NCBI GenBank assembly: GCA_029262115.1
Contig: JAJCZZ010000082.1
Span: forward strand, 62,001 to 126,000
Direction of reading: 5' to 3'
From: Gemmatimonadota bacterium
GTDB lineage: Bacteria; Gemmatimonadota; Gemmatimonadetes; Longimicrobiales; Gaopeijiaceae
DNA length: 64,000 nt
The notes under the pieces are model-generated. The model searched no databases, had not been told where the DNA came from, and saw nothing but the letters and a program-made list of their open reading frames with translations. This document shows, piece after piece, positions 42,357 through 51,414 of the stretch. Made by a program: the position numbers and the translations under genes. Positions within the stretch are counted from its first letter, which is position 1. Each line of letters opens with the position of its first letter.

Positions 42357-43061
42357 TCAGCCGCCCGGCTTTGGCCGCGGCCTGTCCTGGGTGAGCGGTT
42401 CGGTGCCGGGGTGGGCCGGGGGGCCTGGGCGGTCGAACCGCTGGATGCCTCCGGGGCGAATGCGACCGTCGCGAATCAGCCGCCGCAAGCGGTCGGCGGC
42501 TGCGGCGGGTGTATGACCGTCACGCATGAGGGCACGCAGCCGCGCGGGAATCTCGAGGAGCGCTTCGTCGCCCGCCCGCCGATCCATGGCATAACGCAGG
42601 ACTTCCAGCACCCGTTCCAGGGGCACCCCCGCCTCGACCAGGTCGGCCATGACCACGACGGCCATCGGGGTTCGGTCCCCCGGGGAGCCGAGCCGGCTCA
42701 GCCCGTCCTCGGATACGCCCCGACGGAGGGCGTCTGCCCCGGCCACCATCAACGCGATCGAAGCGGTGGGGCCGAGCGCCTGTCGGGCTGTCCCCAGACG
42801 GCCCGCGTACAAGGTGACGGCCGCGGCGATACGGTCCGGGGGCACCCGCTTGGCCGCCCCCTCCAGCGCCTTGTCGTAGAGGGGCTCGACGGGCAGCCCC
42901 CTCCCTGCCGCTTCGCCCGCGACCGCCTCCACCTGGGCGAACAGGTCGGGCGGAAGGGTCGCGCGGGCGCGCTCCCGTCCGCCGGTATCCTGCCCTCGCA
43001 CGCCTCCCGCCAACGCGCCCGACATCAGCACGGCCACGGCTACTCGAATCAGGCCTCGCAT
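42357..43061 (-). CDS. Exported hypothetical protein of the ECF/CBM48 operon
   Basis: 234 residues from ATG 43061, 17 nt after the CBM48 barrel-like gene. A signal sequence (GLIRVAVAVLMSGALAGGVRGQ) is followed by a helical domain: FAQVEAVAGEAAGRGLPVEPLYDKALEGAAKRV, ALRRGVSEDGLSRLG and VVVMADLVEAGVPLERVLEVLRYAMD. The tail (PGPPAHPGTEPLTQ) is Pro-rich. No family recognised. Placement suggests it is the last gene of the sigma-factor operon and works with the CBM48 proteins in the envelope. Confidence 0.65.
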   Translation of the reverse strand: MRGLIRVAVAVLMSGALAGGVRGQDTGGRERARATLPPDLFAQVEAVAGEAAGRGLPVEPLYDKALEGAAKRVPPDRIAAAVTLYAGRLGTARQALGPTASIALMVAGADALRRGVSEDGLSRLGSPGDRTPMAVVVMADLVEAGVPLERVLEVLRYAMDRRAGDEALLEIPARLRALMRDGHTPAAAADRLRRLIRDGRIRPGGIQRFDRPGPPAHPGTEPLTQDRPRPKPGG

Positions 43062-43078
43062 CGCTCCCGTTCCTCCGC

Positions 43079-44194
43079 TCACGGCACTACGAGGGTCGCG
43101 TTCGTTCGACCCCACTCGTCGGGGACGTTCCCCGGCAAGCCCTCCGGCACCACCCACTCCCCATCGATCAGAAAACCGAAATGGTACGTCCCCGGGGGAA
43201 CCGAGAGTTCCGTCGTCCACCCGCCCGACGTGCGGCGCATGGGCACGGGTTCCCAGTTCGTGAAATCGCCCAACACCGCTGCGCTTTCGGCATTGCCGCG
43301 GTCGAGACGGAAGACGACGCGCGGACCGTCCGCGCTCGGCTGCACCCGCGCCACCGGCCGGGGGGCGTTTCCCCACGTCAGCCCCTGCCAGCCGAGGACC
43401 ACTCCTCCCTGTCGACCCGGTTCGACCAGAGTCAAGGGATCGGGAGCCGTGGTGCCGCCGCCCAGCAACGCGCTCCACCGATCCCCCAAGGGGACCCGGA
43501 CGGCGAGCCCCCCGGCCCATGCGTTGCCGTCGGGCGTCTCCCACCCCTCGACTTCGCCCTGGACGATGACCCGGGCCAGCAGGCCGGTGAGCCTCAGGCC
43601 CGCTCGCCGGAACGTCCCTCCACGGGAGGAGTGGACGCCCGCGCCCGCGCTTGCCTCGACGGCACCGTCGACCACGCTCACCTCCGCGTCGACGCCGCGA
43701 CGCCACAGGTCCACGGTCCGCGTGCGCACCTCATCACCACGGCGGAGTCGCACTTCGGTCCGGCCGGCGCCGAGGCGGCCACGCAGCCTCCCTGTGACCC
43801 GGCGGTGGCTGATACGGACCATGGGGGAGACCTCCCCAGTGATGGCTTGATACGGAAAGGGTTCGGCGACCCTGAACCCGTATCCACGTGCCGCGAGGCC
43901 GACCTCGACAGGCCCGGCCGCCGCGAACCAAGCCTCGATTCCGGTGAGGCCCGTCAAGAAGTCCGCGCCACCGCCGGCCGTTTCAAAGCCCCGCGTGAGG
44001 ACCGCCCAACCACTCCTCGTGGGGCCGCCCACCTCGATGCGCACCCCCGCGGTGCCATAAACGCCCGTGGCTTCGTCGACCCCTGAGGGCGGGAACGTCC
44101 GGGCTACCCCCGCCTCCAGGGTCACCCCCTGGGCGGCCTGTCCGGTCGTGGGAGTCGGGACCACGAGGAGAGCGGCGATCACGAGACGCACCAC
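43079..44194 (-). CDS. Exported barrel-like protein with C-terminal glycogen-binding (CBM48-like) domain
   Basis: 371 residues from GTG 44194, starting 2 nt after the preceding stop. A signal sequence (LVIAALLVVPTPTTGQAAQ) precedes ~250 residues of alternating short strands (GVRIEVGGPTRSGWAV, VEVGLAARGYGFRV, LRGRLGAGRTEVRL, VIVQGEVEGWETPDG), which look like a beta-barrel or beta-sandwich. The last ~85 residues are AMPK-beta/CBM48-like: ESAAVLGDFTNWEPVPM, WTTELSVPPGTYHFGFLIDGEWVVPEG. Members bind alpha-glucans; here that would be extracytoplasmic. Operon with the sigma factor. Confidence 0.72.
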   Translation of the reverse strand: MVRLVIAALLVVPTPTTGQAAQGVTLEAGVARTFPPSGVDEATGVYGTAGVRIEVGGPTRSGWAVLTRGFETAGGGADFLTGLTGIEAWFAAAGPVEVGLAARGYGFRVAEPFPYQAITGEVSPMVRISHRRVTGRLRGRLGAGRTEVRLRRGDEVRTRTVDLWRRGVDAEVSVVDGAVEASAGAGVHSSRGGTFRRAGLRLTGLLARVIVQGEVEGWETPDGNAWAGGLAVRVPLGDRWSALLGGGTTAPDPLTLVEPGRQGGVVLGWQGLTWGNAPRPVARVQPSADGPRVVFRLDRGNAESAAVLGDFTNWEPVPMRRTSGGWTTELSVPPGTYHFGFLIDGEWVVPEGLPGNVPDEWGRTNATLVVP

Positions 44195-44195
44195 G

Positions 44196-44819
44196 TCAGG
44201 CGGCCGGAGCCGGCAAGGCCACGGCCACCACCGCGTTGCGGCTGCCGAAGCCGTCGTCCACGTACCGCTCGGCCCGTGGGTCGGTGACCCACTCACCCCC
44301 GTCGACCCGGAACATATACTCGTGCAGGCCCGGGCGGAGCGGGACCCGTCCGGTCCACACGCCGTCACCGTCGGTGTCCTCCAGCAGGTGCCGACCGTCC
44401 CACTCGTTGAAGTCGCCCGCCACCGCGACCTCCAGGGCGCCGGGCGCCTCGAGGACGAACTGAACGTAGATGATGGGCTCGGCAGCACCGTCCGCCGAGG
44501 GCTCCCCGCTCCCACGGATCCAGGGCACGGCAATGAGGGTCGCTACGGTCGCGGCCACGAGGCCCCCCGCGAGGGGCGAGATCCGCACGCTGCGGCGTGC
44601 CGTCAGCCACGCGAACCCCCGCTCGATTGGGCCGGACGCGGGCAGCGTGCGGACACGGGCCATGACCTGCTCCTCGACGAACGCCGGGGCGGGCCCAGGC
44701 GCGTCCGACCGCAGGGTGCGCGCCAGGCGTTCCCACGCTTGTGCCTCGGACCTCTCCGCCGGCGACAGGTCATCCATCGGGACATCCCCATCCAGGAATC
44801 GATCCAGTTCGTCGCTCAT
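44196..44819 (-). CDS. Anti-sigma-like single-pass protein with C-terminal CBM48-like domain
   Basis: 207 residues, ATG 44819 overlapping the sigma-factor stop (ATGA), the usual coupling of ECF and anti-sigma genes. The N-terminus (~1-70) is acidic and helical (DELDRFLDGDVPMDDLSPAERSEAQAW); the H-x3-C-x2-C zinc motif of ZAS anti-sigmas is absent. One transmembrane helix (~88-103, GGLVAATVATLIAVPWI) separates it from an outer domain similar to AMPK-beta glycogen-binding modules: VAVAGDFNEWDGRHL, TGRVPLRPGLHEYMFRVDG and EWVTDP. This topology suits a receptor that senses glucan outside and frees the sigma factor inside. That function is inferred. Confidence 0.72.
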   Translation of the reverse strand: MSDELDRFLDGDVPMDDLSPAERSEAQAWERLARTLRSDAPGPAPAFVEEQVMARVRTLPASGPIERGFAWLTARRSVRISPLAGGLVAATVATLIAVPWIRGSGEPSADGAAEPIIYVQFVLEAPGALEVAVAGDFNEWDGRHLLEDTDGDGVWTGRVPLRPGLHEYMFRVDGGEWVTDPRAERYVDDGFGSRNAVVAVALPAPAA

Positions 44820-45361
44820 CTGTATGCCTCCAGAACTTCGCGCAGGCCGTCCCGCGCTCGATGAACCCTCATCTTCAGTGCCGGCACCGAAATGTCCAGT
44901 AGATCCGCCATCTCCCCGTAGGATCGGCCTTCGACGTGCTTCATCACGAACGCCTCCCGCTGCTCCGGCGGCAGACGTTCCAGCGCGTCGTCCACCCGCC
45001 CCCTTAGCTCATTCCCGTGTGCCACGCCATCAGGACCCTCCCGGGCGTCCGCCACCGGGGCCGCAACGCGGAGCGGCACGGTCCGTTTCCGACTCCTGAG
45101 GTGGTCACGACACAGATTCGACGTGATCCGGAAGAGCCATCCCCCGACCCGGTGCGGTTCGGTCAGCGTGCGTAGCCGCTCGAAGCCTGTGATCAAGGCG
45201 CGCTGCACGAGGTCTGCCGCTTCGTCGCCGCCACCCACGACCCGGACTGCGTGAGCGTACAACACGTCCTGGTACCGCCGTACCAATACGCCGTAGGCGT
45301 CCGTGTGCCCCGCCAGGACCGCCCTGACGACGTCGACATCGGAAGGCTCGCTGGGGTCCAT
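44816..45361 (-). CDS. ECF-type RNA polymerase sigma factor
   Basis: 181 residues. Region 2 is AYGVLVRRYQDVLYAHAVRVVGG followed by DEAADLVQRALITGFERL and VGGWLFRITSNLCRDHLRSR; region 4 is DALERLPPEQREAFVMKHVEGRSYGEMADLLDISVPALKMRVHRAR. Both sigma domains are intact and there is no region 3. It starts a four-gene operon with two CBM48-domain proteins and an exported helical protein. A strong hairpin lies just upstream. Confidence 0.92.
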   Translation of the reverse strand: MDPSEPSDVDVVRAVLAGHTDAYGVLVRRYQDVLYAHAVRVVGGGDEAADLVQRALITGFERLRTLTEPHRVGGWLFRITSNLCRDHLRSRKRTVPLRVAAPVADAREGPDGVAHGNELRGRVDDALERLPPEQREAFVMKHVEGRSYGEMADLLDISVPALKMRVHRARDGLREVLEAYR

Positions 45362-45382
45362 GACTCAACGTAGGCCCGGGTG

Positions 45383-45418
45383 CTCAGGGACCGCCATCAT
45401 CGTGATGACGGCCCTGAG
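45383..45418 (-). other. Long hairpin upstream of the ECF sigma gene
   Basis: CTCAGGG (45383-45389) pairs with CCCTGAG (45412-45418); inside, CCGCCATCA (45391-45399) pairs with TGATGACGG (45403-45411) with one mismatch, leaving a 3-nt loop. It ends 22 nt before the sigma start codon and follows the lipoprotein gene end (45486). It could terminate the lipoprotein transcript or form a leader structure. No T-run follows. Confidence 0.6.
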
Positions 45419-45485
45419 ACACGTCCGCTCCGCTCCGACGCCAGGGGCTCACGCCCCCGGCGCCCGATCGGCCGCTCCACGGTGT

Positions 45486-46175
45486 TCAGGCCAGGAGCAG
45501 GCTCGAGATCACCGCCGAGCGCCACAGGAAGACGACGCCCCGGACGTTTCCGCCCTCGAGCAGAAGCACGCCCCGCTCGTGAAGCTGATGCGCGATCGCC
45601 AACAGCTTGGATTCGTGGGGCGTGGGGTCGTCCCCGAGGGCCGCCCGGGCCTGGCCGAGCAGGTCGGCGGACAGCGTCGACAACGTCCTGGCCTCTTCTT
45701 CGGTCACGCCTCCCGGCACGACCACCGCTTTGAGCGAAGTGATCAGTGCGTGCTCTGCCAGCGCTGCGGCGCGACCGAGCTCTCCTGCCTCCCAGGCGGC
45801 CTGTGCGGCCCGCTGGGCCTCGATGGCCCGTTCCAGGAAACGTAGCTGCTCCGGATCCGGAGCATCGCCGATCAGGCGGGTGGCGAGCTCCACCGCCTGG
45901 TTTCCCATCGTGAGCATGAGACGGGGACGCGCGTCTCGCTGGCGCTCCGGGCGTCCGTCCCGAACGGTGTCGGACAACGCGACGTAGGACACCAGCGAGT
46001 CCTGTGCCTGCAGGGACGTGATCCCGGCCGCCTCCACAGCGGCCTCGGCGACCGTGGCCGCCGCGAAATCAGGCTCCGGGTCGAAAGCGGTGGGTCCACC
46101 GTCCTCGCAGGCCGCCAGGGCGGCGGTGAGGACGATGGCGGCGGTCACGGTGCTACGGAAGGTCTGGCGGCTCAT
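45486..46175 (-). CDS. Helical lipoprotein of unknown function
   Basis: 229 residues from ATG 46175 with GAGGAGG upstream. The leader ends LTAALAAC, a good lipobox. The mature chain is nearly all alpha-helical: VAEAAVEAAGITSLQAQDSLV, LMLTMGNQAVELATRLIGD, AIEAQRAAQAAWEAGELGRAAALAEHALI, and HQLHERGVLLLEGGN, in a pattern recalling paired-helix repeats. No domain name fits. It precedes the ECF operon on the same strand with a 124-nt gap holding a hairpin, so it may or may not share the transcript. Confidence 0.68.
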   Translation of the reverse strand: MSRQTFRSTVTAAIVLTAALAACEDGGPTAFDPEPDFAAATVAEAAVEAAGITSLQAQDSLVSYVALSDTVRDGRPERQRDARPRLMLTMGNQAVELATRLIGDAPDPEQLRFLERAIEAQRAAQAAWEAGELGRAAALAEHALITSLKAVVVPGGVTEEEARTLSTLSADLLGQARAALGDDPTPHESKLLAIAHQLHERGVLLLEGGNVRGVVFLWRSAVISSLLLA

Positions 46176-46505
46176 TGAGGGCCTCCTCTGAAGTCGAGTA
46201 TCGTTCGTGAACGGGTGACCGGTGACGCGCGTCGATGTCCGGTTCAGGAGGCAGACGGTTGGACGGACGAAAAGGTCACAACCCGACGCCTTGTCCCGTG
46301 CGTCCGCGGCCCGTCCTTTGGGTGGATCCTCGCCGCCTTGGGATCCCTGCCCCTGGTGCGGGCCAACGTCGTCAGGAGACCGTGCCGTGCCGAACCGTCC
46401 CTGTCCCCCGCATTCCCACTCCACCGCCTGCAAACCCCTTTACAACCCTGGGACCGGACTTCAACGGGACCTCCCGCTCCCGGGCGGGGCCGCGGAGTCC
46501 ATCTG
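46176..46505. other. 330-nt divergent intergenic region
   Basis: Lies between the lipoprotein start and the lactate permease start and should carry promoters for both. The permease frame is open upstream to 46215, but those residues are Arg/Pro-rich and unlike the family. I see no further gene, no strong palindrome and no convincing -35/-10 pair. Confidence 0.4.
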
Positions 46506-48212
46506 ATGGGGGCGGGCGCCCAGGCGCTTCTGGCCCTCGGACCGATCGCCTTGGGCGGCGTCCTCCTGGTCGGCTTCCGCGTGGCGGCGAAGCGGGCCAT
46601 GCCCGCGGCCTATCTGGCGGCGGTCGTGGTTGTGCTGGCGGTGTGGCAGATGGCCCCGACCCGGGTGGCGGCCGCGTCCATCCAGGGGCTGTTCCTCACC
46701 TTCGACCTGCTCTTCATCATCTTCGGCGCGCTCGTCCTTCTCCACACGTTGGAGCGCTCGGGCGGTGTGGCGGCCATCCGCCGGAGCTTTCACGGTGTCA
46801 GCGACGACCGGCGGGTCCAGGTCGTCATCGTGGCCTGGCTCTTCGGCTCCTTCATCGAGGGCGCGGCAGGCTTCGGGACGCCCGCCGCGGTGGCGGCTCC
46901 GTTGATGGTGGCCCTGGGATTCCCCGCGGCCGCGGCGGTGATGCTGGGGATGATGATCCAGAGCACCGCCGTCACGTTCGGTGCAGTCGGGACCCCGGTG
47001 TTGGTGGGGGTCCAGGGGGGACTGGGCGGCCAGGCCTTTGCCGCCGACCTCGCCGCTGCGGGCATCGGAATGCAGGAATATCTCCGGGCCGTAACCGCGC
47101 AGGCCGTCCTTTTCCACGCCGCCGCCGGCGTCCTCATGCCCACGTGGATGGTGGTAATGATGACGCGGTTCTTCGGGGCCAACCGGTCCTGGACCGAGGG
47201 CCTTCGGGTGGTGCCGTTCACCCTTTTCGGTGGGCTGGCCTTCACGGTTCCGTACGTTCTCCTGGGCACGTTTCTCGGACCCGAGTTTCCGTCGCTGCTC
47301 GGCGCCCCGATCGGGCTGGCCGTGGTCGTGTGGGCCGCCCGCAGGGGCTTCCTGCTCCCGGCCGACAGTTGGGACTTCCCGCCCCGACCGTCCTGGCCGT
47401 CGGAGTGGGTCAGTGGCCTGGAAGAGGAGATGGCCGACGTTCCGGAAGGACGGGGCATCACAGCCGTAAAGGCGTGGGCTCCCTATGCGATTCTAGGCCT
47501 CCTCCTGGTGCTGACCCGCCTCCGATCGCTCCCCGTGGGCGGATGGCTACAGGCCGTGCGAGTTTCCTGGGACGATATCCTCGGCACGGGGATCTCCGCC
47601 TCGACCACCCCCCTCTACCTTCCGGGCTTCGTCCTTTTGGTCGTCGTGGGGATCACGGCCGTCCTCCACCGGATGGAGCTTCGCCAGGTCGGCGCGGCCG
47701 CGCGCTCGTCCGCCCGGGTCCTGGTGGGCGCAGGGGTCGTTCTGATCTTCACCGTGCCCATGGTGCGGGTCTACATCAACTCCGACGTCAATGCCGCCGG
47801 CTTCCTTTCGATGCCCCTGGCCATGGCCGATTGGGTGGCGGGAAACGTAGGGCAGGTGTGGCCGCTCTTCGCGGGCGCGACGGGCGCGTTGGGCGCGTTC
47901 ATCGCAGGCTCGAACACGGTGAGCAACCTCATGTTCTCGGCGTTCCAGTACGGAGTGGCCGAGCGGCTCGCCATGTCTACCGTCACGGTGGTTGCCCTCC
48001 AGGCGGTGGGGGCCGCGGCCGGGAACATGATCGCGATCCACAACGTGGTGGCCGCCTCGGCAACGGTGGGCCTCCTCGGGCGGGAGGGCTCCACCTTGAG
48101 GAAAACGGTCCTACCGACGCTCTACTACCTGCTCGTCATCGGTGTGCTGGGCCTCATGGCCGTGCACCTGTTCGGCGTCTCGGGCCCGCTGCTGCCGGCT
48201 GTCCCGCCCTGA
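46506..48212 (+). CDS. L-lactate permease (LctP/LldP family)
   Basis: 568 residues from ATG 46506, full family length. About 13 transmembrane helices. Family motifs: FSIEGAAGFGTP-like SFIEGAAGFGTPAAVAAPLMV (~115-135), IQSTAVTFGAVGTPVLVGV, and SNTVSNLMFSAFQYGVAERL with MIAIHNVVAASATVGLLGREG near the C-terminus. It is a proton-coupled importer of L-lactate, D-lactate or glycolate in the inner membrane. No lactate dehydrogenase or LldR regulator lies nearby, so regulation is unknown. Confidence 0.93.
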   Translation: MGAGAQALLALGPIALGGVLLVGFRVAAKRAMPAAYLAAVVVVLAVWQMAPTRVAAASIQGLFLTFDLLFIIFGALVLLHTLERSGGVAAIRRSFHGVSDDRRVQVVIVAWLFGSFIEGAAGFGTPAAVAAPLMVALGFPAAAAVMLGMMIQSTAVTFGAVGTPVLVGVQGGLGGQAFAADLAAAGIGMQEYLRAVTAQAVLFHAAAGVLMPTWMVVMMTRFFGANRSWTEGLRVVPFTLFGGLAFTVPYVLLGTFLGPEFPSLLGAPIGLAVVVWAARRGFLLPADSWDFPPRPSWPSEWVSGLEEEMADVPEGRGITAVKAWAPYAILGLLLVLTRLRSLPVGGWLQAVRVSWDDILGTGISASTTPLYLPGFVLLVVVGITAVLHRMELRQVGAAARSSARVLVGAGVVLIFTVPMVRVYINSDVNAAGFLSMPLAMADWVAGNVGQVWPLFAGATGALGAFIAGSNTVSNLMFSAFQYGVAERLAMSTVTVVALQAVGAAAGNMIAIHNVVAASATVGLLGREGSTLRKTVLPTLYYLLVIGVLGLMAVHLFGVSGPLLPAVPP

Positions 48213-48261
48213 GCCCGTCCGAGGATAGCCGCCGTTCCACATCCGACGTATCCGCCGGATC

Positions 48262-51021
48262 CTACTCTCTGCTGAGGGCGCGGGTCGGATCGACCTCGAC
48301 CGCCCGGCGCGCCACCACGGCGGTGACGAGAAGCGCGGCCACCATGAACACGATCGGTGCACTTCCGAACGTCCAGGGGTCCAGGGGCTCGACGCCGTAG
48401 AGGTGTGCCTGCAGGAGCCGAGCCCCACCGACACCGGCCGCGAGGCCGACCGCGAGGCCGGTCCCGACCATCAGCGCCGTCTCTCGTCCGAACAGCGCGT
48501 AGATGTCCGCCTTCCCCGCGCCCAGGGCCATCCGTATCCCGACCTCCTGAGCGCGGCGGTTCACCTGAATGGCAATGACTCCGGTCACACCCACCAGGGC
48601 GAGAAGTAGCCCGTACGCTCCCATGGCTGCCGCGAGTGATCCCAGGAACGCGGTATCCTGGACCCAACCGCGCACCGTGTCTTCCAGTGGCTCCATACGC
48701 ATGAGCGGCTGGGTGGGGAAGAGGTCGCTCACCGTGCGCCGGGTTTCGCCGGCCAGGGAGGAGGGTGGGACACTCGTTTTCAGGATCACCGCAATGTCTC
48801 GCGGTGGCGACCGCCCGTACGCGATCGAGGCACGGTACGGGAGGAACACCGTCACGTTCGACTCCTGCAGTGCCTGCTCCCTGAGGGCAGGCACCACGCC
48901 CACGACCGTGACCAGGTGCTGTCCCACTGCCGGGCTTCGATCCGGTCGAGTATGCGCACCATACGCGTAGAAGCGCTTACCGATCGGGTCGTCGCCGGGC
49001 CAGAAGAGCTCTGCGAACGGCTGGCTCACTACCGCAGCGGGAGTCGCCCCCGGCGACTCGTCTTCGGCGGTCAGAAGGCGGCCACGGGTCGCGGCGATGC
49101 CGAGGGCTTCGAAGTAGCCGGGAGTCACCCAGTTGGCAGCCGTTCCATGCGGACGGTCCTCCCAACTCCGGTCTTCCCACCCCTCGGGCGTCAACGGGGT
49201 CCAGCCGCCGTATCGGCCGCTGAGCGGGACATGGCGAGCCAAGGCCACCTCCGTAACTCCGGGCACAGCCGCCAGTCGCGCTTCCAGTTCGTCCAACTCC
49301 GCAAGGAGGCTCCCGGTGACGGCAAGAGGCTCCGACTGTGCCGCGTCGGAAGGGGGCCTCGCGGCGTCCGCCACCGGCGTCCAACCGTCGTCGGGAAGCT
49401 GGAACCGGGCCGCGAGCACTCCTTCCGCGCGGAACCCTACGTCCTGATGACTCAAGGCGTGCCAGCTTCGGAGGAGGATCCCGGATCCAAGCAACAGAAC
49501 GAGCGCCGAGGCGACCTGAGTCCCGACCATCACTCGTCTGGGCATCGCCTTGGAGCGAGTGAGGCCCCGACCTTGTCGCAGAGCAGCCGCGTCGAGGCGC
49601 CGCCGGTACGTGCGCCACCCGGGAAGGAGACCGGACAGCGCGAAGAGCATGCCCGCGACCGGAAGGAGAGCGGTGACGGTTCCGGGATTCAGCGCGGCGT
49701 TCTCGAGTCGGGGGATTCCGGGAGGGGCGGACGCCACCGCTGCCTGAAGACCGACCGCGCCGACGCCGAGGCCGGCCAGCGTCCCGAAAAAGACGAGCAG
49801 CGCGTTTTCTGCGGCAACTTGCCCGGCCAGGCTGAGGCCGGAAGCACCCAGCGCTTGCCTTACGTCGAACTCCTTGTCGAGCTCGGCCATCCGCCCGACC
49901 ACGAGGAGCCCCACGCTCAGGCCCGCGAGCAGGACAACCAGGCCCACGCCACCAGCGAGGAGCGGAATGCGCCGAATGGAGTCACCCAGGTGGTGCTCTC
50001 TGAGGGACAGGATGGAAGCGGCATCCGCCGCAGTGAAGCGATCCTTGAACCCGTCGTTGGTGAAGAACTCGTACGCGTTCGGTCCGAACTCCAGCCGCAC
50101 GTCCTCGAGAGAACGTCCAGGCTGGACACGTACGATCAGCGACCGGTCGTATCCCCGGCTCGGGTCACCCGGTGACGGCGGCCGCCAGAGTTCGGGCTGC
50201 GACCCCGATCCGCGGCCGTACCATCGGAAGTCCTCGTCCAGGACGCCGACGATCGTGTGGTCCTGACCATCCACGTGCAGTATTCGACCGACGATCTGGG
50301 GGTCCGACGCGAAGCGCGCCTCCCAGGTGGCGTGACTGATCACGGCTACGCCACCCGCCTCCGGTGCGTCGTCCTGTGTGAAAACTCTCCCCAGGTACGC
50401 GGTGGCACCGAGAAACAAGAGGAAGTTCGGTGCGACCACGGCAGCGTCGACCAGCTCCGCCGTACGCTCCGTGAGGAGCGTGGCGGTCGATCCTCGGCCG
50501 ATCCATGTGGTCTCGGAAACCGTCTGGCCAGAAGCCGCGAAGAGCTCGTACTGCTCCTGAGAGACCGGCCAGTAGGGGTCGAAGTCCGGCCGGGCGGTGC
50601 GCCCATCGTTGAAGACGACCGCGATGTCGTCGGCGTTCTCGTAGGGCAGAGGAGCCAGCACCACCCCGCGCACGACGGCGATCATGGCCGCAGCGCCGCC
50701 GAGGCCCAGCGAGAGGGTCAGAATCGCGACGGACGTGTAGAGGGGTCTCCGACGTAGCGCTCGGGCGGACGATCGCAGAGTTCCTCCCACCCCGGCGAGC
50801 CGCCAGACCAGCCAGGCGGACCGTTCGGAGAGTCCCGCGCTGAGAATGTCGAGTGCGGTACCCGCCCAGAAGACAACGCCGGGTCGACCGTCGAACCCTG
50901 CCGACTCGCGGGACCGAAGCGAGATCGCCTCCACGATTTCGTGGGCGAACCGACGGCGAAAATCGGTTGGGAACAGGCGGAGAAGTGCCCGAATCAGCCA
51001 CGGTAGTTCGGGTGCCGTCAC
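48262..51021 (-). CDS. ADOP-type orphan ABC permease 4
   Basis: 919 residues, the longest of the five. GTG 51021 overlaps the PadR4 stop (GTGA). N-terminal prefix: PWLIRALLRLFPTDFRRRFAHEIVEA, resembling unit 1, then the first helix at VAILTLSLGLGGAAAMIAVVRG (~95-115) and a MacB core with QLVTVVGVVPA-type strands. FtsX block 1 has KEFDVRQALGASGLSL; the last has AQEVGIRMALGAGKADIYALFGRE and ends VEVDPTRALSRE. No neighbouring ATPase. Confidence 0.87.
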   Translation of the reverse strand: MTAPELPWLIRALLRLFPTDFRRRFAHEIVEAISLRSRESAGFDGRPGVVFWAGTALDILSAGLSERSAWLVWRLAGVGGTLRSSARALRRRPLYTSVAILTLSLGLGGAAAMIAVVRGVVLAPLPYENADDIAVVFNDGRTARPDFDPYWPVSQEQYELFAASGQTVSETTWIGRGSTATLLTERTAELVDAAVVAPNFLLFLGATAYLGRVFTQDDAPEAGGVAVISHATWEARFASDPQIVGRILHVDGQDHTIVGVLDEDFRWYGRGSGSQPELWRPPSPGDPSRGYDRSLIVRVQPGRSLEDVRLEFGPNAYEFFTNDGFKDRFTAADAASILSLREHHLGDSIRRIPLLAGGVGLVVLLAGLSVGLLVVGRMAELDKEFDVRQALGASGLSLAGQVAAENALLVFFGTLAGLGVGAVGLQAAVASAPPGIPRLENAALNPGTVTALLPVAGMLFALSGLLPGWRTYRRRLDAAALRQGRGLTRSKAMPRRVMVGTQVASALVLLLGSGILLRSWHALSHQDVGFRAEGVLAARFQLPDDGWTPVADAARPPSDAAQSEPLAVTGSLLAELDELEARLAAVPGVTEVALARHVPLSGRYGGWTPLTPEGWEDRSWEDRPHGTAANWVTPGYFEALGIAATRGRLLTAEDESPGATPAAVVSQPFAELFWPGDDPIGKRFYAYGAHTRPDRSPAVGQHLVTVVGVVPALREQALQESNVTVFLPYRASIAYGRSPPRDIAVILKTSVPPSSLAGETRRTVSDLFPTQPLMRMEPLEDTVRGWVQDTAFLGSLAAAMGAYGLLLALVGVTGVIAIQVNRRAQEVGIRMALGAGKADIYALFGRETALMVGTGLAVGLAAGVGGARLLQAHLYGVEPLDPWTFGSAPIVFMVAALLVTAVVARRAVEVDPTRALSRE

Positions 51022-51362
51022 AGAAGCCCCCGCGCCCGCCCGAGGACGGCCGCGTCTTCCAGCCGCTCCAACTCTGCCCGAGCGACCTCGCGGCCGAGGG
51101 GTGTGAGGATGTAGTAGCGTCGGCGTGGATCGGAGCCTTCGAAACCGGCTGGAGGCTCAGCCAGTTCGGCTACGAAGTCGGCGTCGAGCGCGCGGGCGAG
51201 CACTCGGTAGAATGCGCCGGGTCGTGCCGGAACGGTTCCACCCGTTCGCTCTTCGATACCCTGCATCACCGCGTATCCGTGGTTCGCACCCGCGGCCAGG
51301 GACAGGAGGATCTCGAGTACGAGCGGCTTGAGCGGAAGGTGCCCTTGCACGCGATCCTGCAC
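51018..51362 (-). CDS. PadR-family transcriptional regulator 4
   Basis: 114 residues. Winged helix: LPLKPLVLEILLSLAAGANHGYAVMQGI, RPGAFYRVLARALDADFVAEL, then RRRYYILTPLGREVARAELERL. It is preceded by a palindrome at 51415-51433 and overlaps the permease start. Its likely role is repression of the two-gene unit. ATG 51362. Confidence 0.9.
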   Translation of the reverse strand: MQDRVQGHLPLKPLVLEILLSLAAGANHGYAVMQGIEERTGGTVPARPGAFYRVLARALDADFVAELAEPPAGFEGSDPRRRYYILTPLGREVARAELERLEDAAVLGRARGLL

Positions 51363-51414
51363 GCCATTCTCCTTCGCCTGTGGGGCCTGTGCCCTCGCTC
51401 CGTGACGCGCTTAC

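Noticed and set aside
42327-43850. Plus-strand frame of about 500 codons
   Set aside because: Antisense to the CBM48 operon; the sense proteins have signal peptides and domain motifs.
46235-48400. Plus-strand frame of about 720 codons overlapping the lactate permease
   Set aside because: Shifted frame of the permease gene. Its translation is Gly/Arg/Pro-rich and has no hydrophobic helices.
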